DNA from: Alphaproteobacteria bacterium
Lineage (GTDB): Bacteria > Pseudomonadota > Alphaproteobacteria > Micropepsales > Micropepsaceae
Direction: 5' to 3'
Length of the DNA: 38,850 nucleotides
NCBI GenBank assembly: GCA_018971835.1
Contig: JAGWZW010000028.1
Coordinates: 1 to 38,850, forward strand
Under the pieces are notes generated by a model that had not been told where the DNA came from, did no database searches, and saw only the letters and a list, made by a program, of their open reading frames with translations. A program made the translations under genes and the position numbers. The first letter of the stretch is position 1. Each line of letters opens with the position of its first letter. Positions 20,694-28,243 of this stretch are shown here, piece by piece.

Positions 20694-21701
20694 ATGAAAG
20701 CCAGCCAAAGCAAACAGTTTCTGGCCGGAGCCGCGGTCGCGGCGCTGCTGATCCTGCCGGGACTCACCAATGCCGCGCCGGTCGATGCCCCAGTGGTGCT
20801 GGTGAGCGACAGTGGCGGCTGGATCACCAGCCCGCAGAGAAGCTTCGCGGTGCACGCCGTGAAGCTGGACGATGTGATCGGCGAGCTGAGCGTGGCGGTG
20901 AAGCCGTCCGGGCCGGTGACACTCCAGATCGCGGGGCTGAAGAGCCGGGTGGACGGTCTCGACGTTTCGGCCGATGGCGGCACGCTGCGCGTCGAGGGCC
21001 GGCATGTCAGCTCGGTGTGGGACTGGCGCGACTGGTTCAATTTCTCGGGCGACAACAAGGCCGATCCCAGGACGCTGCAGGTCAGGCTCATCGTGCCGGT
21101 AGGCATGGCGCTCTCGGTTGGCGGTCTGATCGGCGATGCCGTCATCGGCGATACGATGGGGCCGCTGCACCTCGCTGCGGTCAGCAGCAACACGAAGATC
21201 GGCCGGGTGGGCGCGGCGACGCTGGCGCTTGCCGGTTCCGGCAAGATCGACGCCGCGGAGATCGACGGGCCGCTCAAGCTCTCGATCGCCGGTTCGGGCA
21301 AGGCGCATATCGCCAGGTGCAAGAGCGCCAAGGCCGATATCGCCGGTGCGGGCGATGCGCAATTCGGCGGCGTCGATGGCGGCCTGCGCCTCAGTGTTGC
21401 CGGCTCGGGCGATGTGACGGCCGATAGCATCAACGGCCCGCTGCATGTTTCGATTGCCGGTTCCGGTTCGGTCAGGATCGCCAATGGCACGGCCGATCCG
21501 ATGCACGTCTCGGTGATGGGTTCGGGCAGCGTCGATTTCGGCGGCATGGCCATCGATCCGCACATCAGCGCGCTGGGTTCGGCGAATGTGAAGCTCAAGG
21601 CCTATCGCGGCCATCTGTCGAGCAGCGGCAATGTCAGCATCAAGGTCAACGGCCAGAGCGTGAAGGGCGACAATAGCGGCGATGACGACGACAGCGATTG
21701 A
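20694..21701 (+). CDS. Secreted GIN-domain-like (DUF2807) beta-repeat protein
   Basis: A 335-residue protein with a signal peptide (about residues 1-27, ending TNA-AP) and a repetitive region of short strands in the form IAGSGK, IAGAGD, VAGSGD, IAGSGS and VMGSGS at roughly 20-residue spacing, as in the GIN-type auto-transporter head domain. The tail is acidic (GDDDDSD). It would be periplasmic or surface-exposed; a function is not known. GGGAGG lies nine bases before the ATG. It follows the orphan response regulator on the same strand. Confidence 0.75.
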   Translation: MKASQSKQFLAGAAVAALLILPGLTNAAPVDAPVVLVSDSGGWITSPQRSFAVHAVKLDDVIGELSVAVKPSGPVTLQIAGLKSRVDGLDVSADGGTLRVEGRHVSSVWDWRDWFNFSGDNKADPRTLQVRLIVPVGMALSVGGLIGDAVIGDTMGPLHLAAVSSNTKIGRVGAATLALAGSGKIDAAEIDGPLKLSIAGSGKAHIARCKSAKADIAGAGDAQFGGVDGGLRLSVAGSGDVTADSINGPLHVSIAGSGSVRIANGTADPMHVSVMGSGSVDFGGMAIDPHISALGSANVKLKAYRGHLSSSGNVSIKVNGQSVKGDNSGDDDDSD

Positions 21702-21713
21702 GGCCCCGCGGCC

Positions 21714-22136
21714 TTAGACGGTGTTCACGCCGCCCATGCGGCAGAGTTCTTTCCACTCCGCCGCCGTCACCGGCTGCACCGACAGGCGTGACTGTCTGAG
21801 TAGCGCCATGCCCGCGAGTTTCGGGTTGGCCTTGATCTCCTCCAGCGTCACGGGCCTGGGGACGTCACCAACCGCCATGACCTCGACCAGGCCGAATTTG
21901 TGCGTCTCGTCGGTCGGGTCGGGGCGGTATTCACCGATCACCTCGACGATGCCGACGATGCGCTTCTCCATCACCGAGTGATAGAAGAAGCCACGGTCGC
22001 CCTTTTTCATCGCCTTCATGTTGTTGGCGGCTTGGTGGTTGCGCACGCCGTTCCACGGCTCGCCCTTTTTGCCGCGCGCCTTCTGCTGATCCCACGACCA
22101 GGCGCCCGGTTCGCTCTTGAACAGCCAGTAGCCCAT
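21714..22136 (-). CDS. EVE domain-containing protein
   Basis: A 140-residue single-domain protein with the EVE pattern MGYWLFKSEP, WNGVRNHQAANNMKAMKKGD, FFYHSV and IVGIVEV. EVE/PUA-like domains bind modified bases in RNA or DNA; the target is unknown here. The frame extends 14 codons upstream, but MGYWLFKSEP is the family start. It begins two bases after the yciI stop and belongs to a gpsA-yciI-EVE operon. Confidence 0.92.
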   Translation of the reverse strand: MGYWLFKSEPGAWSWDQQKARGKKGEPWNGVRNHQAANNMKAMKKGDRGFFYHSVMEKRIVGIVEVIGEYRPDPTDETHKFGLVEVMAVGDVPRPVTLEEIKANPKLAGMALLRQSRLSVQPVTAAEWKELCRMGGVNTV

Positions 22137-22138
22137 CG

Positions 22139-22429
22139 TCACAGCGCCGCGCCGCAGAAATTGGCGGTCGCTTTCCACGGCGTGATCGCGGTGGACTGGA
22201 ACAGTCCGGCCTTAGCGTAGGGATCGTTCTGCGCCCATGCCTTGGCTGCGGCGAGGTCGGCGGCATCCAGAATAATGAGGCTGCCGATCATGGCGCCGCT
22301 GTCGTCAAGATACGGCCCGCCCAGCCGCACCATGCCGGTCGCCTTCACGTATTCGAAATGGGCCGCGCGATTGGTCAGGCGCAGATCCAGGGCGCCGGGT
22401 TTGTCCATCGCGGTGATGACGAAAAGCAT
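22139..22429 (-). CDS. YciI family protein
   Basis: A 96-residue ferredoxin-like fold protein of the YciI/YCII family, with the conserved His24 in RAAHFEYV, LGGPYLDDSGAMIGS and NDPYAKAGLF. Its reaction is unknown. It is placed between gpsA (9 bases upstream) and the EVE gene (2 bases downstream), a neighbourhood common in alphaproteobacteria. Confidence 0.93.
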   Translation of the reverse strand: MLFVITAMDKPGALDLRLTNRAAHFEYVKATGMVRLGGPYLDDSGAMIGSLIILDAADLAAAKAWAQNDPYAKAGLFQSTAITPWKATANFCGAAL

Positions 22430-22438
22430 GTCGTTCTC

Positions 22439-23464
22439 CTATTCCGTTTTCAGGGGGCGCATCATCAGCCGCGACACGGCAGTTTCGAGCGCGAGCGAAC
22501 CGTCGAGAATCTGCGCCACCGCTTCGGCCACCGGCAATTCGATGGCGTGGCGCCGGGCGCGGGCCAGCAGGGCTGGCGCCGTTGCTACGCCTTCGGCCAG
22601 GGGGCGGTCCGCGGCCAGCAACGCATCGCGCGGTGTCCCGCCGCCGAGGGCCACGCCGAAGGCGAAATTGCGTGAACTGAGGCTGGTGGCGGAAAGCACC
22701 AGATCACCCAGCCCGGACAGCCCCATCAGCGTTTCGATGCGCCCGCCCAAGGCATCGCCCAGCCGGCACAGCTCGGCAAAGCTGCGGGCCAGCAGCGCCG
22801 CGCGCGCGCTTTCGCCGAGCCGCAGCCCTTCGACGATGCCGCAGGCGATGGCATAGACGTTCTTGGCTGCGCCCCCCAGGGCCACGCCGGTCAGGTCGTC
22901 GCTGGCGTAGGGGCGGAACCAGGCGCTGCCCAGCGCTGCCTGCAGGCGCAGCGCCACCTCCATGCGCGCGGCGATTGTCACCGCGGTCGGCAGGCGGCGC
23001 GCCACGTCGCGCGCGAAGGAGGGGCCGGACAGGATTGCCGGCTCGGCATCGGGCGCGGCCTCCGCCAGCACTTCGTGCAGGAATTTGCCGCTCCCCAGCT
23101 CTACCCCTTTGGCCGTGATGACCACCGGCACGCCGCTTTTGAGGAAGGCCGCCGCCGTGCCGAGCGCCGCGCGCAGGTGCTGCGCGGGCACAGCCATCAC
23201 CACCGCCTCGGCCGTTGCGGCCTCCGCCAGCTCCGCAGTGGGCACAATCGCATCGGGCAGCGGAACGCCGGGCAGATAGGCGGTGTTCTCCCGGGCGGCC
23301 CGCATCTGGGCCGCAATCGCCGGCTGGCGCGCCCATAAGCTGACGGTGCGGCCTGCATTGGCTGCCGCCAGGGCCAAGGCGGTACCCCAGCTTCCCGCAC
23401 CAATCACTCCAATGTGATGGTAAGGTTTTGTTTTTCCAGGCTTCCTTACCAAACCGAACCTCAT
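22439..23464 (-). CDS. gpsA: Glycerol-3-phosphate dehydrogenase [NAD(P)+]
   Basis: GpsA reduces dihydroxyacetone phosphate to sn-glycerol 3-phosphate for phospholipid synthesis. The NAD-binding loop IGVIGAGSWGTALA is followed by TAKGVE, ILSGPSFARDVA, ALGGAAKNVYAIACGI (with the catalytic Lys) and LSGLGDLVLS. The frame is open far upstream; I start at the ATG at 23464, giving 341 residues with a slightly long N-terminus before the first strand. It diverges from the TetR gene across 89 bases. Confidence 0.95.
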   Translation of the reverse strand: MRFGLVRKPGKTKPYHHIGVIGAGSWGTALALAAANAGRTVSLWARQPAIAAQMRAARENTAYLPGVPLPDAIVPTAELAEAATAEAVVMAVPAQHLRAALGTAAAFLKSGVPVVITAKGVELGSGKFLHEVLAEAAPDAEPAILSGPSFARDVARRLPTAVTIAARMEVALRLQAALGSAWFRPYASDDLTGVALGGAAKNVYAIACGIVEGLRLGESARAALLARSFAELCRLGDALGGRIETLMGLSGLGDLVLSATSLSSRNFAFGVALGGGTPRDALLAADRPLAEGVATAPALLARARRHAIELPVAEAVAQILDGSLALETAVSRLMMRPLKTE

Positions 23465-23490
23465 GACGCATGCGAAGATTGAACGATTTG

Positions 23491-23518
23491 TTGAATATTC
23501 AGAAAAAGGCGTTACACT
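23491..23518 (+). promoter_or_regulatory. Promoter of the TetR gene with a TGAATATTCA palindrome
   Basis: TTGAAT (23491-23496) and TACACT (23513-23518) are 16 bases apart. TGAATATTCA at 23492-23501 is a perfect 10-base palindrome covering the -35 element and the start of the spacer, a position where a bound regulator would block transcription. Autoregulation by the TetR protein is an inference. Confidence 0.5.
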
Positions 23519-23553
23519 GGTTTTCGCAAGAGAACGAACGGGAGAACGCGCCA

Positions 23554-24168
23554 ATGTCAGGCAAGGACACCGTCCGCGGCAAGATCGTCGAAGCGGCCAA
23601 GAAGCGCTTTTCGCATTTCGGCTATAGCAAGACCACTATGGCCGAGGTCGCGAGCGACTGCGCCATGTCGCCAGGCAACCTTTACCGGTTTTTCCCCGGC
23701 AAGCTCGATATCGCCGAGGCGATCGCAACCGAGGATTTCGAAGGCCATCTGGACAGCCTGCGTAAGCTGGCGTTGGCGCCCGGCAAGAGCGCGCCCCAGC
23801 GCCTGCGCGATTTGCTGTTCGAGGAGTTGCGGCGGACCTATCACAAGCTGGAGAAGGATCCGCGCGCCTACGAGATGGCCACCGTCATCGCCCATGAGCG
23901 GCCGGAATTCGCCAACTGGATGCTGGCCAAGGAGCGCACCATTCTGGTCAATCTGCTGGAAGACGCTGAGCGCGGCGGCGAACTGCGCTGTGCCGACAAG
24001 GAGCACGTCGCCGAGATGATCCAGTCGGCGACGATGAAGTTCCGCTACCCGCAATTGTGGTCAAAACTCTCCCTGCCCGCGCTCGAACGCGAGCTTGACG
24101 GCGTGCTGAAACTCATGATCAACGGCGTGTGCCCGAATGCAGCGGCGAACAAGCCCGCCGCCGCCTGA
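23554..24168 (+). CDS. TetR-family transcriptional regulator
   Basis: A 204-residue protein with an N-terminal helix-turn-helix (IVEAAKKRFSHFGYSKTT then AEVASDCAMSPGNLYRFFPGK, about residues 11-50) and a ligand-binding C-terminal domain. The ATG at 23554 has GGGAG nine bases upstream, and the earlier frame overlaps the promoter, so I start there. It is divergent from gpsA and 43 bases upstream of the lolA-like gene; either may be a target. Confidence 0.92.
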   Translation: MSGKDTVRGKIVEAAKKRFSHFGYSKTTMAEVASDCAMSPGNLYRFFPGKLDIAEAIATEDFEGHLDSLRKLALAPGKSAPQRLRDLLFEELRRTYHKLEKDPRAYEMATVIAHERPEFANWMLAKERTILVNLLEDAERGGELRCADKEHVAEMIQSATMKFRYPQLWSKLSLPALERELDGVLKLMINGVCPNAAANKPAAA

Positions 24169-24211
24169 TTTATCCCTTCATTCTGCCACAAAGCGCCGCT
24201 AGACAAACCCG

Positions 24212-24844
24212 ATGCGCCGTCTCTTCGCCGCCGCCCTCTTCTGCATGGCCGCTGTTGCCCTCGGCGCCGCCGCTGCACCTCAGGCCCAGTTCAACGTTGC
24301 CCAGCAGGCGATGCTGGACAAGCTCAGCGCTTCGCTCAACGCCGTGCATTCCATGCAGGGCGGCTTCGTGCAGATCGATCCCAACGGCGGCCTCGAGCAG
24401 GGCAAGTTCTATATCGAAAAGCCGGGGCGGATGCGTTTCGAGTACGCTCCGCCGACGCCCACGCTGATCGTCAGCGACGGCACAACCATCGCTGTCAAGA
24501 ACACCAAGCTCAATACCGTGGACCGTTATCCCCTGGTTTCCACGCCGCTCGATCTGGTGTTGTCGGACAAGCTCGATCTCAAGGACAACAAAGCCGTCTA
24601 TGGCGTCCAGCGGGAAGGCGACTCGCTGATCGTGAAGGCGCGCTCCACCGATTCGCGCGCGCCCGGTTCGATCACGATCGTGTTCTCCGATCCGGGGTTG
24701 GAACTGCGGCAATGGACGGTGATCGATGCCCAGGGCACGGCGACCACCGTGGCACTGCGCGACGTGGAGAAGGATGTCAGCCTTTCGCCCGCGTTGTTCG
24801 TGCTGAAGGAACATAACCCCTTCACCCGCGACGACGGCAATTAG
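24212..24844 (+). CDS. LolA-like outer membrane lipoprotein carrier
   Basis: A 210-residue protein with a signal peptide (about residues 1-21, no lipobox) and the LolA fold pattern: MQGGFVQIDPNG, QGKFYIEKPGRMRFEY, LIVSDGTTI and LELRQWTVIDAQG. In this family LolA carries lipoproteins across the periplasm from LolCDE to the outer membrane. The usual neighbour ftsK is absent, so whether this is the main LolA is open. Confidence 0.88.
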   Translation: MRRLFAAALFCMAAVALGAAAAPQAQFNVAQQAMLDKLSASLNAVHSMQGGFVQIDPNGGLEQGKFYIEKPGRMRFEYAPPTPTLIVSDGTTIAVKNTKLNTVDRYPLVSTPLDLVLSDKLDLKDNKAVYGVQREGDSLIVKARSTDSRAPGSITIVFSDPGLELRQWTVIDAQGTATTVALRDVEKDVSLSPALFVLKEHNPFTRDDGN

Positions 24845-24879
24845 CGTCGCTTGCCGCCCCGGCGGGCGCGTGCTAGCGG

Positions 24880-25638
24880 ATGGACATGACCAAACGCCCC
24901 CTTGTCGTCGGCCTGCCTTGCGACCATCGCACGGTCGAGGGCCATCCTTTTGATATGGCCGGCGAGAAATATATCGTCGCCGTGCGCGATGGCGCCGGTA
25001 TGCTGCCGCTGCTGATCCCGGTGATGGAGCCGCCCATTCCGCCGTCAGACCTTCTGGCGACGATGGACGGGCTGCTGTTCACCGGTTCGCCGTCCAACGT
25101 CTCGCCCAATTATTACGGCGGTCCGCTGCCGCGCGAAGGCAATATTGCGGACGACAATCGTGATGCCACCACGCTGCCACTGCTGACGGCAGCCATTGCC
25201 GCCGGCGTGCCTGTGCTGTGCATCTGCCGCGGCATCCAGGAACTGAACGTGGCCCTTGGCGGCACGCTGTTCCAGCACGTCAAGGAAGAGGCCGGCCGTC
25301 TCGATCACACCGCCGTCGCCAGGCAGACGATCGCCGAGAAATACGGCCCCGCCCATCCGGTGACCGTCGAATCCGGCGGCCTGCTCGAAAGCATCGTCGG
25401 CAAGCGCGAGTTCATGGTCAATTCGCTTCATGCTCAGGCGATCGACCGGCTGGCGCCGGGCCTCAAGGTCGAGGCGCGGGCGCCCGATGGTACCATCGAG
25501 GCGGTGTCGCTGCCCGGTGCCAGGAGCTTTCTGCTGGCGGTGCAATGGCACCCGGAATGGCTGTGGCATGACAACGCCGAGAGCCGTGCGATTTTCGGCG
25601 CGTTCGGCAAGGCGGTACGCGCCGCCGCTGGCCGTTGA
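24880..25638 (+). CDS. PuuD-type gamma-glutamyl hydrolase (peptidase C26)
   Basis: A 252-residue class I glutamine-amidotransferase-like hydrolase. The nucleophile is Cys116 in LCICRGIQELNVALGG, and the His and Glu of the triad are His224 and Glu226 in VQWHPEW. FTGSPSNVSPNYYGG is typical of the gamma-glutamyl-GABA hydrolase group. That group removes glutamate from gamma-glutamyl-GABA in putrescine breakdown, but no other putrescine genes are nearby, so the substrate is uncertain. A second start is possible at 24886. Confidence 0.88.
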   Translation: MDMTKRPLVVGLPCDHRTVEGHPFDMAGEKYIVAVRDGAGMLPLLIPVMEPPIPPSDLLATMDGLLFTGSPSNVSPNYYGGPLPREGNIADDNRDATTLPLLTAAIAAGVPVLCICRGIQELNVALGGTLFQHVKEEAGRLDHTAVARQTIAEKYGPAHPVTVESGGLLESIVGKREFMVNSLHAQAIDRLAPGLKVEARAPDGTIEAVSLPGARSFLLAVQWHPEWLWHDNAESRAIFGAFGKAVRAAAGR

Positions 25639-25706
25639 GGCATTCGTTTACGCGAACCTAAGATTTTCCGGGTCATCCTGATGCTCTGTCAGGGGATTTG
25701 CCGTCG

Positions 25707-27287
25707 ATGGTCAATACCGCCCGCCTGCTTGGTTTTGCTTTCGCCAACGCCGATCTGCTGTTCGAGATTGACCGCGACGGCACCGTCATTTTCGCCACCG
25801 GTGCTGCCAGCGAATTCGTCAAGAACAAGAACCAGCAGATCGTCGGTTCCGGCGCCGCGCGGCTGTTCGAACCGTCGGACGGCGTGAAGTTCGTCACCTA
25901 TGCCAAGGCGCTGAGCGAAGGCGATCGCGCCGGCCCCATCCGGTTGAAGCTGGCCGGTGGCCGCGACGTGACAGCTTCGTTCTGCCACCTGCCGCAGAAC
26001 GGTGCCAACATTTCCTGCACCTTGACCCGTACCGGCCAGCGTCAGAGCTTCGGAACGTCCAGAACCGATCCCGGGACCGGCTTGTCCACCAAGGATGGCT
26101 TTCTCGCTGCCGCCAGCGCAATGGCCGCCGACGGCGCAGAAATGATGCTGGTGAACGTACCGGGGCTCGAGGAGGCTTGTGCCCGGCTACCGCGGCCGAA
26201 AGCCGACGCGCTGATGAAGGCCATCGGTGCCGCCGTCGAAGAGGCCGGCCCCAAAGGTGCGGGCCGGGTCGGCGACGGTAGCTTCGGCGCGATCGCCGAA
26301 GAGGGCAAAAAGCCGTGCCTGGTGGAATGCATCGCGAGTGTTCTGAAAAAAGGCGGTCTGGTCCTGAAGGGCATGACCGAAACTGCGGTTTCGCTGAAGG
26401 GCGATCTCAGCCCGGGGCAACGGCTGCTGGCCGTGCGTCACGTCGTAGCCAGGTTTTCTTCCGGCGATAGCGGCATCGAGGGTTGCAAGGATTTGTCTGC
26501 AGCCTTCGAGAACATGGTGGGCGAAACCCAGGCCCGGGCACTGGCCTTGACCAATACGGTGGCGGACGGCGCCTTTTCCTTCGCCTATCAGCCGGTGGTG
26601 GATCTGGCGAGCGGCACGCTCTCGCATTGCGAGGCGCTGGCGCGGTTCGAGGATAGCGTCAACACCGGCGAAACCATCGCCTTTGCCGAGGCGCTGGGCA
26701 TCTCCAATGCTTTCGACGTTGCGGTGGCCGCAAAGATCCTGAGCGTGGTCGAGCAGAACCCGAAGGCGCGCGTGGCGCTCAACCTCTCGGGTAACACCGT
26801 CTCCACGCCGATGACGTTCGGCCTGGTGGCGGGCCTGCTGGCCAAGAAGCGGTCGCTCGCGCCGCGTGTGCTGGTTGAGGTGACGGAGTCTGCCGAGATC
26901 ATCGATCTTGCCAATGCCAATCTGGCCATCCAGGGCCTGCGCAGCATGGGCTACAAGGTGGGATTGGACGATTTCGGCGCCGGGGCTGCCTCGTTCCAGT
27001 ACTTGCACGCCTTCGATGTGGACTTTGTGAAGTTCGATCAGGCGCTGATCCGCAAACTGGGCAGCGCGCCGCGCGAGGACATGCTGGTCGCCGGGCTGGT
27101 CAAACTGTGCGGCGAACTGAACGTGACTACGGTGGCCGAGGGCATCGAGAATGCGGCCATCAAGAAACGGGTACTCGCCGCCGGGTTCCAGCTCGGGCAG
27201 GGTTACTTTCTGGGCAAGCCGTCCGCGCAGTTGCCGGACGCCCCATCCGCCCACAAGCGCAAAGGTGTCCAGGAAAGCTGGGCCTGA
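25707..27287 (+). CDS. PAS - degenerate GGDEF - EAL protein, likely c-di-GMP phosphodiesterase
   Basis: A 526-residue signalling protein. Residues about 10-110 look like a PAS sensor (LLFEIDRDGTVIFATGAASE). Residues about 118-245 look like a GGDEF domain, but the signature is GDGSF (about 189-193), so it should not make c-di-GMP. Residues about 280-510 are an EAL domain with the catalytic residues present: E309-A-L-A-R313, N359, E391, D421-D422 (DDFG), K442, E478 and Q498. It therefore probably cleaves c-di-GMP. A TTG at 25698 is in frame, but the ATG at 25707 is better placed after AGGGG. Confidence 0.88.
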   Translation: MVNTARLLGFAFANADLLFEIDRDGTVIFATGAASEFVKNKNQQIVGSGAARLFEPSDGVKFVTYAKALSEGDRAGPIRLKLAGGRDVTASFCHLPQNGANISCTLTRTGQRQSFGTSRTDPGTGLSTKDGFLAAASAMAADGAEMMLVNVPGLEEACARLPRPKADALMKAIGAAVEEAGPKGAGRVGDGSFGAIAEEGKKPCLVECIASVLKKGGLVLKGMTETAVSLKGDLSPGQRLLAVRHVVARFSSGDSGIEGCKDLSAAFENMVGETQARALALTNTVADGAFSFAYQPVVDLASGTLSHCEALARFEDSVNTGETIAFAEALGISNAFDVAVAAKILSVVEQNPKARVALNLSGNTVSTPMTFGLVAGLLAKKRSLAPRVLVEVTESAEIIDLANANLAIQGLRSMGYKVGLDDFGAGAASFQYLHAFDVDFVKFDQALIRKLGSAPREDMLVAGLVKLCGELNVTTVAEGIENAAIKKRVLAAGFQLGQGYFLGKPSAQLPDAPSAHKRKGVQESWA

Positions 27288-27405
27288 CCACGTTCTGGCT
27301 GCCTGCCGCCGACGGAATTGGGCGGTAGCCGAATCTGTAAAGATTGTCGTAAAATTGCCACTGTCACTAAAAATCTGCCTAATTTCAGCCTAACAGAAAA
27401 AATAC

Positions 27406-27434
27406 TTGAAAACTGTGGCCGGATTGCATAAGTT
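27406..27434 (+). promoter_or_regulatory. Putative promoter for the intergenic small RNA
   Basis: TTGAAA (27406-27411) is followed by CATAAG (27427-27432, spacing 15) or TAAGTT (27429-27434, spacing 17). The 60 bases before it are AT-rich, in contrast to the GC-rich genome, as expected for a strong promoter with an upstream element. It starts 118 bases past the EAL stop. Confidence 0.4.
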
Positions 27435-27439
27435 GTTGC

Positions 27440-27591
27440 TTGAGAAGAACGGACAACTGTCCGGCAGGCACTGCCCCCCCGCTCGCAAGCCGGATGGCGT
27501 TCTTCTTGAGGTGCCGGTCATCCCCTCCCGGCACCAGCGCGTAACGGCGCATGCGACGCCCGATCAGCCCCCTGGTCGGGCGTCTTTTTTT
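27440..27591 (+). ncRNA. Putative structured small RNA, about 150 nt
   Basis: No protein-coding frame explains this stretch. It follows a promoter-like motif and ends in an intrinsic terminator. Inside it AGAAGAACG (27443-27451) pairs with CGTTCTTCT (27498-27506), enclosing a TCCGGC/GCCGGA pair (27460-27465 with 27489-27494). A second hairpin GGTGCCGG/CCGGCACC is at 27510-27517 and 27528-27535. It does not show SRP RNA or tmRNA sequence motifs. I could not match it to 6S RNA. It could instead be a long 3' UTR of the EAL gene. The 5' end is approximate. Confidence 0.42.
27555..27591 (+). terminator. Intrinsic terminator, 13-bp stem and seven Ts
   Basis: The arms 27555-27567 and 27572-27584 pair over 13 positions (one G-U) around a CCCC loop, followed by TTTTTTT (27585-27591). 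This is the clearest terminator in the window. It overlaps the 3' end of the convergent alkB gene, whose stop codon is at 27564-27566. Confidence 0.9.
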
Positions 27592-28241
27592 GCGCCGCCG
27601 GGCTGTTCCTGCGCGGGCGTCACCCGCCGCAGTGTCAGGTTCAGGCGCCCGCCGCCCGGTATCAGCCGGGACGAACCGGCGGAGATTATTCGGTCGACGC
27701 CGTGAAACGCTAGCCGCGCCGGGCCGCCGAAGGCCAGCAGATCGCCCGATTTCAGCCTGAGGCTTTGGCTGGCTCCCCGCCGTGTCGTGCCGCCGATGCG
27801 GAACAGGGCGTCATCGCCCAGCGACAGCGAAAGGACAGGCGCGTCCAGTGCGGCTTCGTCCCGGTCCTGATGCAGGCCCATGCGTGCACCCGGGCGGTAG
27901 AGGTTGACCAGGCAGCATTCCGGCTTGGCGTGGCTCCCCACGGCCTCGTCCCACAGCGTCAGCAGCAGGGGCGGGATCGCCGGCCACGGCAGGCCGGTCA
28001 CGGGGTGGCAGGGCTCGTAGCGGTAGCCCGCTTGGTCCGAAATCCAGCCCAGCGCGCCGAAATTGCTTTGCTCGACCGAAAACGCCTTGCCCGTGCGCGG
28101 CATGGTGGGGCGATAAAAGGGTGCCTGTTCCAGCCGCTCCAGCATGTCACGCAGCAGCACGGCCTGCGCTTCGGGAGCGAGCGCGGCGGGCCACAGCGTG
28201 ATCCCGGGGGCGACCGGCAGTGCCCTGGACAGCAGTGCCAT
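27564..28241 (-). CDS. alkB: AlkB-type Fe(II)/2-oxoglutarate dioxygenase
   Basis: AlkB repairs alkylated bases by oxidative demethylation. Iron ligands are His124 and Asp126 (LHQDRDE) and His180 (FHGVDRI), and the 2-oxoglutarate-binding arginines are in GGRLNLTLRR (about 199 and 205). The substrate region LVNLYRPGARMGLHQD and the 225-residue length fit bacterial AlkB. The start is two bases after the stop of the phosphatase-like gene. The last codons overlap the intrinsic terminator of the opposite strand. Confidence 0.95.
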   Translation of the reverse strand: MALLSRALPVAPGITLWPAALAPEAQAVLLRDMLERLEQAPFYRPTMPRTGKAFSVEQSNFGALGWISDQAGYRYEPCHPVTGLPWPAIPPLLLTLWDEAVGSHAKPECCLVNLYRPGARMGLHQDRDEAALDAPVLSLSLGDDALFRIGGTTRRGASQSLRLKSGDLLAFGGPARLAFHGVDRIISAGSSRLIPGGGRLNLTLRRVTPAQEQPGGAKKDARPGG

Positions 28242-28243
28242 GC

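Noticed and set aside
20042..21598. 518-codon minus-strand frame
   Set aside because: It runs opposite both the response regulator and the beta-repeat protein, which have clear motifs and ribosome binding sites. Its repeats mirror those of the sense gene.
24212..24280. Lipobox in the LolA-like protein
   Set aside because: The Cys at residue 11 is inside the hydrophobic core and not in an L-x-x-C context before a cleavage site.
27440..27591. SRP RNA, tmRNA or 6S RNA identity for the small RNA
   Set aside because: The SRP GGAAG/AGCAGCC core and a tmRNA tRNA-like end are absent. The 6S fold could not be shown and the zapA/ygfA neighbours are missing.
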